A stretch of 7,853 nt of DNA, from assembly GCA_031266255.1 (NCBI GenBank), contig JAISBK010000007.1, positions 1 to 7,853 on the forward strand, in the 5' to 3' direction. The stretch comes from Treponema sp. (GTDB taxonomy: Bacteria > Spirochaetota > Spirochaetia > Treponematales > Breznakiellaceae). The notes below the pieces were generated by a model, which had not been told where the DNA came from, ran no database searches, and was given only the letters and a program-made list of their open reading frames with translations. Each line of letters starts with the position of its first letter. Position 1 is the first letter of the stretch. A program made the translations under genes and the position numbers. This document shows positions 1 through 5,753 of this stretch, piece by piece.

Positions 1-810
1 AGCTTCGGCTCTATTCGCAACCTCACCGTTAAAAATGCGGATGTTACCGGATACTACCTGGTCGGCGGCCTGGTCGGAATGCACGGAGGAACGTTGGAAA
101 ACATAACCCTGAACGGTACTAACACAATTAAGGGATCACAGGGGGTGGGAGGCATTGTTGGCGTCAACTTTGGTGGCATATCAAAGTGCGCCGCTACGGC
201 GGATATTGTGGTTTTAGTTGACCCTGCTTATCCCTCGCAGAGCATATATAACGGTAATTCCGGCGGCGTTTTGATGGGCGGCATGGAGGGTGGTTCTATT
301 GCCGATTGTATTGCAAACGGCGGTTCGGTTACTGCCGCTGCGGTTGATAATTGCTGGGGTTTAGGCGGTTTGGCGGGTAATATTTATAAAGGCCCTTCAA
401 TTATAAATTGCTGGGCTGAGAATATAACTATTACCGCTTCGGGAAGCAATAACAGCCATATTGGCGGACTTGTGGGCTTCACCGGAACCTATGAAGGCGA
501 TCCAACTTCTGTATCAGACTGTTTGGTTTCAAATGTTACCATTACTGTTTCAAATACTACAACTCAAGTTGGAGGTTTGATTGGCGGTTGCTGGCCAAAT
601 ACAGGCAATCCAGAAGGCGATCAGTCTCTTGGTCGTTATCGTGTTAATAGCGGTACTGTTAATGGTTGTGTAATTACCGGCGGCGTTGAATCAGTTGGCA
701 GTATAGTTGGTTATGCTTACGATTCCACCGTGGAAAATTCTACCGCCACTAATGTAACATGGAGTGGCGGTGAGCTTCAACAAATCGGACATAATGAAAA
801 CGAATCGTGA
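1..810 (+). CDS. GLUG-repeat protein, C-terminal fragment (5' end outside window)
   Basis: The frame is open from base 1 to the TGA at 808-810, giving 269 residues of a longer protein. The Met at base 79 is internal, because the upstream codons encode the same repeat pattern. The protein is built from glycine-rich units with cores such as GGLVG (residues 22-26), VGGIVG (49-54), GGLAG (122-126), IGGLVG (155-159), VGGLIGG (190-196) and VGSIVG (232-237), which is the GLUG motif. Between the cores are Asn/Thr/Ser-rich strands such as ENITIT and SNVTIT, the pattern of a right-handed beta-helix. Single Cys residues recur at matching places (63, 103, 137, 174, 223). There is no membrane anchor or sorting signal at the C terminus, which ends polar (HNENES). 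GLUG proteins are usually secreted or surface proteins, some with protease or adhesin domains; the missing N terminus would decide. The class is clear, the function is unknown. Confidence 0.8.
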   Translation, partial: SFGSIRNLTVKNADVTGYYLVGGLVGMHGGTLENITLNGTNTIKGSQGVGGIVGVNFGGISKCAATADIVVLVDPAYPSQSIYNGNSGGVLMGGMEGGSIADCIANGGSVTAAAVDNCWGLGGLAGNIYKGPSIINCWAENITITASGSNNSHIGGLVGFTGTYEGDPTSVSDCLVSNVTITVSNTTTQVGGLIGGCWPNTGNPEGDQSLGRYRVNSGTVNGCVITGGVESVGSIVGYAYDSTVENSTATNVTWSGGELQQIGHNENES

Positions 811-856
811 GGTTTCCTGAAAGGAACGCGGCGGACACTTGATTTCTTTACGGGCG

Positions 857-864
857 AAAGGCGG
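857..864 (+). promoter_or_regulatory. Ribosome binding site deciding the araC-type start
   Basis: AAAGGCGG lies 7 bases before the ATG at 872. An alternative TTG at 839 has only AAAGGA 13 bases away, so ATG 872 is preferred. Confidence 0.5.
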
Positions 865-871
865 TATTCCG

Positions 872-1825
872 ATGTATATACATGAAAAAGTTTCTCTGGA
901 TGAGAATGTTAAACTCGTTGTCGAAAACGAAAACTGCGCGGTATATAAAGTTGAGGATGCTTCCGGCGAAGGTCTTATGACCTGTTACCATGTATTCCCC
1001 GGAATTGTGTTGCTGTACAACGATTTTCATATAGAGAGTTTCGATTCTCAGGTAAGGCCCCATGCGGATATGTTTTGCGTTGATCATTGCAGGGAAGGGC
1101 GCATTGAGTGGGAACTGGATAACGGCAACTGTATGTACCAGGATTCCGGTATTCTGCAATTTGATACCCGTGAAAAGCAAAAGCCGTATTTTAATTGTCC
1201 CTTGCGCTATTATCACGGAATAACGATCAATTTTTTTATTGACGAAGCCCAGGAGAGTCTGTCTACCGCCCTTGACGGTTTTGCCGTGGACCTCCGCGGC
1301 CTGCGGGAAAAATTATGCCCCGGAGGATGGCCCCGCGCAATGACGGCGGGCAGGATACCGGGGTTTAATTTTGAAACTCTCTATACTATGAACGAACATA
1401 TCCGCCTGAATCTTTTCCGGATAAAAATACTGGAACTACTCCTCTATTTGGACGTGCTGCCGACAGGTGATGAATTGAGGAAACGCTCCTATTTTCGTAA
1501 GACACAAGTGGACACGATTAAGGCAATCGAACGTTTTATGACGGCCCACCCGGAAAACCGCTATACCCTTGAAGAGCTTTCAGAACGTTTTAAGATTTCC
1601 CTCACCTCCATGAAACGCTGTTTTAAGGGCGTGTATGACAGCAGTATGTATACCTATATGCGAACCTGGCGCATGAACGCCGCCGCGGTAATGCTGCGGG
1701 AAACAAACGAGAGCATTATCTTCATTGCCGGTGAATTGGGCTATGACAATGCCAGCAAGTTTTCAAGCGCCTTTCAGGATGTGATAGGGAAAACCCCCAG
1801 CGAATACCGGAAAAACCTATGGTGA
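872..1825 (+). CDS. AraC/XylS-family transcriptional regulator
   Basis: A 317-residue protein when started at ATG 872; the frame stays open to a TTG at 839, which would add 11 residues. The C-terminal ~105 residues are a typical AraC DNA-binding domain with two helix-turn-helix units. The first is around YTLEELSERFKISLTSMKRCF (residues 231-251). The second runs through IIFIAGELGYDNASKFSSAF (282-301) and ends in the family signature GKTPSEYRK. The N-terminal ~200 residues form a ligand or dimerisation domain of no class I can name; it has several Cys and His residues (CYHVFPG, CVDHC) and no membrane segment. It follows the GLUG gene by 61 bp on the same strand with no clear terminator or promoter between them, so cotranscription is possible. 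The target genes are not evident. The family call is sure; the effector and role are unknown. Confidence 0.88.
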   Translation: MYIHEKVSLDENVKLVVENENCAVYKVEDASGEGLMTCYHVFPGIVLLYNDFHIESFDSQVRPHADMFCVDHCREGRIEWELDNGNCMYQDSGILQFDTREKQKPYFNCPLRYYHGITINFFIDEAQESLSTALDGFAVDLRGLREKLCPGGWPRAMTAGRIPGFNFETLYTMNEHIRLNLFRIKILELLLYLDVLPTGDELRKRSYFRKTQVDTIKAIERFMTAHPENRYTLEELSERFKISLTSMKRCFKGVYDSSMYTYMRTWRMNAAAVMLRETNESIIFIAGELGYDNASKFSSAFQDVIGKTPSEYRKNLW

Positions 1826-1916
1826 TCTACAAAGTATGTGGGAAAAAAGAAAACCATAAACAAAATTACCCCGGTAAAGCCTGCGGTCGCCAGTTTATCA
1901 GCAACCATGAAATAAC

Positions 1917-2114
1917 CTACCGGGGATGCCTTTCCGGGATAGTGAACCTGGTCAACATCATGTTGGTCCGATGATAAAGAAGAATAACGTATGGCTGATA
2001 TACACCTATCACCGGGAAAACGAGACATAAAGACGGCGTAAAAACTAAAAAAACGGCTGGTGATAAGCTATGAGCGGATAGCGATGGATAATTGGGACAG
2101 TTAAGGCCCATCAT
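1917..2114 (-). CDS. Doubtful small hydrophobic ORF with strong Shine-Dalgarno
   Basis: A minus-strand frame of 65 residues. The only support is GGAGGTGATCC at 2132-2122, complementary over 11 bases to the 16S rRNA 3' end. The GGAGG core is 13 bases from the ATG, which is longer than usual. The predicted product has a hydrophobic middle (about residues 18-47) and a basic tail ending PERHPR. I recognise no family and see no clear promoter. A second minus frame (1774-2028) overlaps its 3' half, so the pair could also be one gene broken by a frameshift. It may well not be a gene. Confidence 0.15.
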   Translation of the reverse strand: MMGLNCPNYPSLSAHSLSPAVFLVFTPSLCLVFPVIGVYQPYVILLYHRTNMMLTRFTIPERHPR

Positions 2115-2185
2115 ACTTTGTGGATCACCTCCATGCTTTGTTGTATAAGAAATGAGTAGACTTGGCTTATTTTTTACTACGTTAA

Positions 2186-2220
2186 CGAATTCATTATTTC
2201 ATAAGGAAATAAGAATTTCG
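2186..2220. repeat. AT-rich imperfect inverted repeat upstream of SRP promoter
   Basis: Inner arms TTATTTC (2194-2200) and GAAATAA (2206-2212) surround the loop ATAAG. They extend outward as CGAATTC/GAATTTCG with one bulged base on each side. It ends 22 bp before the -35 of the SRP RNA promoter, so it could be a protein-binding site. No T tract follows, so it is not an obvious terminator. Confidence 0.4.
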
Positions 2221-2242
2221 ATGCGTTGATCCTGCCGACCGC

Positions 2243-2271
2243 TTGACAAGCCTTTCTCATGGTTATATAGT
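2243..2271 (+). promoter_or_regulatory. Sigma70-type promoter of the SRP RNA gene
   Basis: The -35 TTGACA (2243-2248, perfect consensus) and -10 TATAGT (2266-2271, five of six bases) are separated by 17 bp. The predicted start is near 2278, which is exactly where the 5' strand of the SRP RNA closing helix begins. Confidence 0.8.
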
Positions 2272-2277
2272 TACCTT

Positions 2278-2406
2278 ACCCTGTAGCTAGGAACCATGCG
2301 AACAGGCGCCACCCAACCCCGCCAGGTCCGGAAGGAAGCAACGGTAAGTGGATGCCGGTTGCGCCGTGGGTGGGTTTCGGCCCGCCCTGGTTACGGGGTT
2401 TTTTTT
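2278..2406 (+). ncRNA. ffs: Small bacterial signal recognition particle RNA (4.5S-type)
   Basis: This is the RNA scaffold that binds Ffh (SRP54) and the FtsY receptor to target nascent membrane and secreted proteins. The universally conserved domain IV tip is present: CCAGGTCCGGAAGGAAGCAA at 2322-2341, with the GGAA tetraloop at 2330-2333 and the asymmetric Ffh-binding loop around it. A continuous rod can be folded by hand: CCG 2319-2321/CGG 2342-2344, AACC 2315-2318/GGTT 2357-2360, CCACCC 2309-2314/GGGTGG 2368-2373, GGC 2305-2307/GCC 2384-2386, AACCA 2292-2296/TGGTT 2388-2392 and CCCTGT 2279-2284/ACGGGG 2393-2398. T8 follows directly (2399-2406). The length of ~120-129 nt is slightly above E. 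coli 4.5S (114 nt). No Alu domain is evident, so this is the short form. The location before dnaX is the one found in Firmicutes. Confidence 0.93.
2393..2406 (+). terminator. Intrinsic terminator formed by SRP RNA closing helix plus T8
   Basis: The 3' strand of the SRP RNA closing helix (ACGGGG, paired with 2279-2284) is followed at once by eight T residues. A local alternative, CCCG 2381-2384 with CGGG 2394-2397, could also act. The terminator separates the abundant RNA from dnaX. Confidence 0.6.
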
Positions 2407-2421
2407 GTCTCTGATTCACGG

Positions 2422-2427
2422 TATACT
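2422..2427 (+). promoter_or_regulatory. Possible -10 element of a dnaX promoter
   Basis: TATACT lies 6 bases before the dnaX ATG at 2434. The matching -35 position falls in the T tract (TTTTTT at 2399-2404), so the -35 is poor. If used, transcription would start at or next to the ATG and the mRNA would be leaderless. Confidence 0.3.
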
Positions 2428-2433
2428 AAGAAC

Positions 2434-4005
2434 ATGGCTTATGAAGTAACCGCTACAAGGCGGCGTCCTAAAACGTTTGATGAACTTGCCGGGCAGGATT
2501 TTGTAGTAGCCACCTTGAAAAATTCCCTTGAACAGGGGCATATTGCTCATGCCTACCTTTTTTCTGGCCCCCGGGGCTGCGGAAAGACCAGCGCCGCGCG
2601 GATCCTCGCCCGATCCCTTAACTGTGAACAGGGGCCTACTGCTATTCCCTGCGGGGTCTGTCCCTCTTGTCAAGAAATTAGCCGAGGGGCAAGTCTGGAT
2701 ATTATCGAGATCGACGGGGCTTCTAATACCGGAGTTAATGATGTGCGCCAGATCAAGGATGAGGTGCTGTTCCCTCCTCATGCCGGGCGTTATAAGGTCT
2801 ATATCATTGATGAAGTCCACATGCTTTCCAACAGCGCCTTCAATGCCCTGTTAAAAACCATCGAAGAACCGCCGCCGTATATCGTCTTTATCTTTGCCAC
2901 CACCGAACTTCACAAGGTTCCGGCTACTATTAAAAGCCGCTGTCAGCAGTTCGCCTTCAGGCTCATCCCCATTGAAATGATTGCGGAGATTCTAAAGACG
3001 ACCTGTGGAGAAATGCAGATCCAAGCCGAGGATGAGGCCCTGTTCTGGATTGCTAAAGAATCCACCGGCAGTCTCCGGGATGCCTATACCCTGTTCGACC
3101 AAGTAGCGTCTTTTTCTGATGGCCATATCCGGTCGGCCCTTATCCGGGAAAAGCTCGGACTCGTGGGTTTGGATAAGCTCAATGCCCTAGCCGAAGCCTG
3201 CGTGGAAAATGATAGTACCCAAGCCTTTCTCCTGATTGACGATATGCTCAATGCCGGGGTCGCTATTGAGCAGTTCATCATTGATTTGGCAGGGTATTAT
3301 CATAGCCTCTTGTTCATAAAAGTCGGTATTACCCGGGAGTCCCTGCTGGATTACAGTCCAGAACGATTCTCGGTCAAGGTCTTGGAACGCCTCAATACGT
3401 TGCAACTGGAACATGCCCTGGATTTGCTGTTGGCCCTGTACCGGGATATTCGATATTCTATTGCACCGCGCTTTGAGCTGGAAACGGTGGTTTCAAAACT
3501 CTGCTGGCTTGAACAGTGGATTTCTTCCCTGGAACTCCGAGCTGCCCTTGCCAAGGCCCAGGCAGCCCTGGGCCTTCTGAATCCTGGAGGAGGGGAAGGC
3601 GGAAACTCCCCTATTACCGAATTGGTACCCCGTGATTCCCCTATACCTCCCGCACAGGAAGAGCCTCCCCAGTTTCATGCAGCATCCCCCAAATCATTTC
3701 AGGAACCAAGCCGGAAATTGAGTTCTGCCGGATCCTTGGCCGAAACATTTGATCGCTTACTGGCTGCAAAAGTATCAGGTACTCCTCCGTCAGACACGGC
3801 AAAACCTGCATCCCCGGCCCAGCATGTCGCGGAACCGTCTGATTCAGTACCAGAGACGGGAAGACAAGAACCTAAGAGAGCTGGTAGTATAGACCCAGTA
3901 GACCGTACCGTACATCATAATGAAGGTCCTGATTTGCCTCGGTTAGCCCCCCAAGCAGAACGGGTACTCCATTTGTTTCGAGGTACGGTTGTAAAGGAAA
4001 AATAA
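2434..4005 (+). CDS. dnaX: DNA polymerase III subunit tau/gamma (clamp loader ATPase)
   Basis: A 523-residue AAA+ ATPase that loads the beta sliding clamp and links the replicative polymerase to the helicase. The ATG at 2434 gives the family N terminus (MAYEVTATRRRPKTFDELAGQ); the frame extends to 2296 only by reading through the SRP RNA. Visible: Walker A GPRGCGKT (45-52), zinc-binding Cys 64, 73, 76 and 79, Walker B VYIIDE (122-127), sensor 1 TTE (156-158), SRC arginine-finger motif (168-170) and sensor 2 GSLRDA (210-215). The helical collar follows to about residue 380. Then comes a Pro/Ser-rich linker and a short tail ending RVLHLFRGTVV. It is shorter than E. coli tau (643) and near B. 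subtilis DnaX (563). I see no A AAA AAG slippery site for a gamma product. It has no clear Shine-Dalgarno. ybaB begins 22 bp downstream. Confidence 0.96.
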   Translation: MAYEVTATRRRPKTFDELAGQDFVVATLKNSLEQGHIAHAYLFSGPRGCGKTSAARILARSLNCEQGPTAIPCGVCPSCQEISRGASLDIIEIDGASNTGVNDVRQIKDEVLFPPHAGRYKVYIIDEVHMLSNSAFNALLKTIEEPPPYIVFIFATTELHKVPATIKSRCQQFAFRLIPIEMIAEILKTTCGEMQIQAEDEALFWIAKESTGSLRDAYTLFDQVASFSDGHIRSALIREKLGLVGLDKLNALAEACVENDSTQAFLLIDDMLNAGVAIEQFIIDLAGYYHSLLFIKVGITRESLLDYSPERFSVKVLERLNTLQLEHALDLLLALYRDIRYSIAPRFELETVVSKLCWLEQWISSLELRAALAKAQAALGLLNPGGGEGGNSPITELVPRDSPIPPAQEEPPQFHAASPKSFQEPSRKLSSAGSLAETFDRLLAAKVSGTPPSDTAKPASPAQHVAEPSDSVPETGRQEPKRAGSIDPVDRTVHHNEGPDLPRLAPQAERVLHLFRGTVVKEK

Positions 4006-4027
4006 GAAATCCCAATCGGAGTATGTA

Positions 4028-4369
4028 ATGAATATGAATCCCTTTGATATCCTCAAGAATGCCCAGAAGATTCAAGAGCAGATGAGTGTGTTTCAGGAAA
4101 AACTGGGAGCTATTACGGTAACTGGTTCTGCCGGAGGAGGTATGGTAGAAATAGACCTGAACGGCCGTATTGAAATGGTAGCCCTACGGATTGCGAAGGA
4201 AGTGGTCAATCCCGATGAAGGAGAAATGCTCCAAGACCTCATCATCGCCGCCTTTACCAGTGCCATGGAAAAAGTCAGAGAAGCCATTAATCGAGAAATG
4301 GGTGCCCTTACCGGGGGCCTACAAATACCTGGTATAAGCCCTGGTTTCCCTGGTTCGGGAATTTCATGA
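4028..4369 (+). CDS. ybaB: YbaB/EbfC family nucleoid-associated protein
   Basis: A 113-residue small dimeric DNA-binding protein of the YbaB/EbfC (YaaK) family, cytoplasmic and bound to the nucleoid. The family core GSAGGGMVEIDLNG (residues 33-46) is intact. It is preceded by an amphipathic helix (NPFDILKNAQKIQEQMSVFQ) and followed by a second long helix (about 63-92). The Gly/Pro-rich tail ending PGFPGSGIS is typical. The start at 4028 has GGAG (4018-4021) 6 bases upstream; the in-frame ATG at 4034 is less well placed. It sits between dnaX and recR, its usual position, and its stop overlaps the recR start. Known homologues bind DNA broadly and have been tied to recombination and gene control. 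Confidence 0.95.
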   Translation: MNMNPFDILKNAQKIQEQMSVFQEKLGAITVTGSAGGGMVEIDLNGRIEMVALRIAKEVVNPDEGEMLQDLIIAAFTSAMEKVREAINREMGALTGGLQIPGISPGFPGSGIS

Positions 4370-4950
4370 ATGCCATTGACCGGCTGGTGATCCTGTTATC
4401 CAAGTTTCCAGGACTGGGGAAAAAGAGTGCCCGCCGTATGGTCTATTACCTGCTGGACGGGGATCCCCAGTATGCCCAGGTCCTGGCAGAACAGATTGGG
4501 GATCTGCATCGGGAGATTATCCGCTGTAAAGTCTGCGGGAATTTTACCGAACAAGACCCATGCCCTATTTGTGTGGATACCAGCCGGGATCCCATTATCT
4601 GTGTGGTTGAACGAGCCCAGGATGTACAGGTCATCGAAGAATCCCGGGAATTTCAAGGGCGCTTTCATGTGCTGGGGGGGCTTATCGCGCCTTTGGAGGG
4701 AATAAACCCCGGAGATCTGGCTATCAACCCGCTTTTAAACCGGATCCCTCAGGAACATATCCGGGAAGTCATCCTTGCCCTAAATCCCACGGTAGAAGGG
4801 GATACCACTGCCCTGTATGTACAGCAACTGCTCAAGGGGTATCAGGTTGAAGTTACCCGCCTTGCATCAGGGCTCCCGGTGGGAGGAGACTTGGAATATG
4901 CGGATAGGCTTACCCTGTCCCGGAGTTTCAGGGGTAGGATCAAACTGTAA
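4366..4950 (+). CDS. recR: Recombination mediator protein RecR
   Basis: A 194-residue protein of near-standard length (~200). RecR works with RecO, and in some cases RecF, to load RecA on SSB-coated gaps and ends. Domains run in the usual order. First is an N-terminal helix-hairpin-helix with FPGLGKKSARR (14-24). Next is a zinc finger with Cys 54, 57, 66 and 69. Then comes a Toprim domain starting IICVVE (77-82), with GLIAPLEGI (105-113) and NPTVEGDTTA (140-149). The C-terminal part contains TRLASGLPVGGDLEYAD and ends SRSFRGRIKL. The ATG at 4366 overlaps the ybaB TGA (ATGA), so translation is most likely coupled. It is the last gene of the dnaX-ybaB-recR operon, with a terminator 68 bp after its stop codon. 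Confidence 0.96.
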   Translation: MNAIDRLVILLSKFPGLGKKSARRMVYYLLDGDPQYAQVLAEQIGDLHREIIRCKVCGNFTEQDPCPICVDTSRDPIICVVERAQDVQVIEESREFQGRFHVLGGLIAPLEGINPGDLAINPLLNRIPQEHIREVILALNPTVEGDTTALYVQQLLKGYQVEVTRLASGLPVGGDLEYADRLTLSRSFRGRIKL

Positions 4951-5018
4951 GGGGTCTTTTACGAGCCTTTTAGGTGAAATACAGGGCAATGATGACCAGT
5001 TGCCAAAAATACTTCCCT

Positions 5019-5039
5019 AGCCGGTAGGTTCCGGCTTTT
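5019..5039 (+). terminator. Rho-independent terminator of the dnaX-ybaB-recR operon
   Basis: The stem AGCCGG (5019-5024) pairs with CCGGCT (5031-5036), with loop TAGGTT; the stem end and following bases form a short T4 tract (5036-5039). It is short but GC-rich and correctly placed after recR. Confidence 0.6.
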
Positions 5040-5045
5040 GATACT

Positions 5046-5066
5046 AAAAACCCCACAGGAATGGGG
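5046..5066 (-). terminator. Rho-independent terminator of the xre-leuC-leuD operon
   Basis: Read on the minus strand, CCCCA (5066-5062) and TGGGG (5055-5051) form a stem with loop TTCCTG, followed directly by TTTTT (5050-5046). It lies 122 bp downstream of the leuD stop and back to back with the recR terminator. The stretch between it and leuD (5067-5187) shows no gene. Confidence 0.7.
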
Positions 5067-5187
5067 GTATGCGTGTTCCCACGTCAGCTTATAATGAAGG
5101 CATTTAAGACAATTCGGCAGCCGCGGCTTATCCTGATCCATGGGTACACCTATCGCCGGACATGCAGTCCAGCGCGTTACATTCCGG

Positions 5188-5712
5188 TCAATACCGGGCC
5201 GCAGCGTATTCCACCCAGCCCCCCGCTTCCACCAAAGCCCGCTCAAAGTCCTTGAGCATAAAAGGAAAGGTCTGCACCTTATCCCCTGCTTTGAAACTCA
5301 CCGTACTAGACTCGATATTGACCGAAAGGGTGGTCTTTGTCCCTGCAAATTCCCGGAACAGGGTTTCAAGCCTTGCCGCGGGAAGCTCCGCAGCGATCAT
5401 GCCGCAGTTGTACATGTTCTGCCTGAATATCCGGGCAAAACTCTCTGCAATGACGATGTGGATACCCGCTACTTCAAGCGCCCAAGGCGCGTGTTCCCGG
5501 GAACTGCCGCAGCCGAAATTCGACCGGCTTACAATCGCCTCAATTCCCGCAGTATCTTGGGAGGGATCAAAGCCGGGGAGCTTTAAATCTTCCAGCAGAT
5601 AGGGTTTGAGGGCTTCCTTAGAATGTTCGGTCAAATATTTTGCCGGAATAATCTCATCGGTATTGATATCACTGCGGTCTAAAAACAACACTGCTCCACC
5701 AAATGTTTTCAT
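5188..5712 (-). CDS. leuD: 3-isopropylmalate dehydratase small subunit (or close relative)
   Basis: A 174-residue swivel-domain subunit of an aconitase-superfamily hydro-lyase. With LeuC it interconverts 2- and 3-isopropylmalate via 2-isopropylmaleate in leucine synthesis. Visible: RSDINTDEIIPAKYL (13-27), the substrate-loop region; the strongly conserved NFGCGSSREHAPWAL (65-79), containing the SREHA active-site segment; and the later GDKVQTFPF. The length fits the short, stand-alone LeuD class (~165-175) rather than the ~200-residue proteobacterial type. The start at 5712 has GAGAGGA on the minus strand (5728-5722), with AGGA 9 bases from the ATG. It lies 41 bp after leuC in the same operon. 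Residues after KYL are T-E, unlike the YLRT reported for homoaconitases, so isopropylmalate or a related substrate is favoured. Exact substrate is unproven. Confidence 0.9.
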   Translation of the reverse strand: MKTFGGAVLFLDRSDINTDEIIPAKYLTEHSKEALKPYLLEDLKLPGFDPSQDTAGIEAIVSRSNFGCGSSREHAPWALEVAGIHIVIAESFARIFRQNMYNCGMIAAELPAARLETLFREFAGTKTTLSVNIESSTVSFKAGDKVQTFPFMLKDFERALVEAGGWVEYAAARY

Positions 5713-5753
5713 AATCTCTATTCCTCTCTATATTCTTTACGCCTGCATCGTGT

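Larger units (their letters stand above)
1826..2242. other. Intergenic stretch without a convincing gene; several inverted repeats
   Basis: No frame here has a recognisable domain. Visible structure: inverted arms CCCCGGTA (1869-1876) and TACCGGGG (1918-1925); a palindrome CAACAT-C-ATGTTG (1953-1965); and an AT-rich inverted repeat at 2186-2220. GGATCACCTCC (2122-2132) matches the conserved 3' end of 16S rRNA in the + direction, and so is a near-perfect Shine-Dalgarno sequence on the minus strand. The right-hand end (2140-2220) is AT-rich and leads into the SRP RNA promoter. It could be a decayed gene or a dispersed repeat. Confidence 0.5.

Noticed and set aside
839..871. TTG start of the AraC-type regulator at 839
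   Set aside because: Its only ribosome-like site is 13 bases away, whereas ATG 872 has AAAGGCGG at 7 bases. It remains possible.
1774..2028. 84-residue minus-strand frame overlapping the AraC 3' end
   Set aside because: It has no ribosome site, overlaps a sure gene on the other strand and shows no recognised family. It is kept only as a hint of decayed sequence.
2122..2132. Fragment of a 16S rRNA gene 3' end
   Set aside because: The match is confined to GGATCACCTCC; flanking bases do not continue the rRNA sequence on either side.
2434..4005. Programmed frameshift in dnaX making a gamma subunit
   Set aside because: No A AAA AAG heptamer or long A run was found; the only A5 runs are near the gene start and at the final codons, so there is no support for a frameshifted product.
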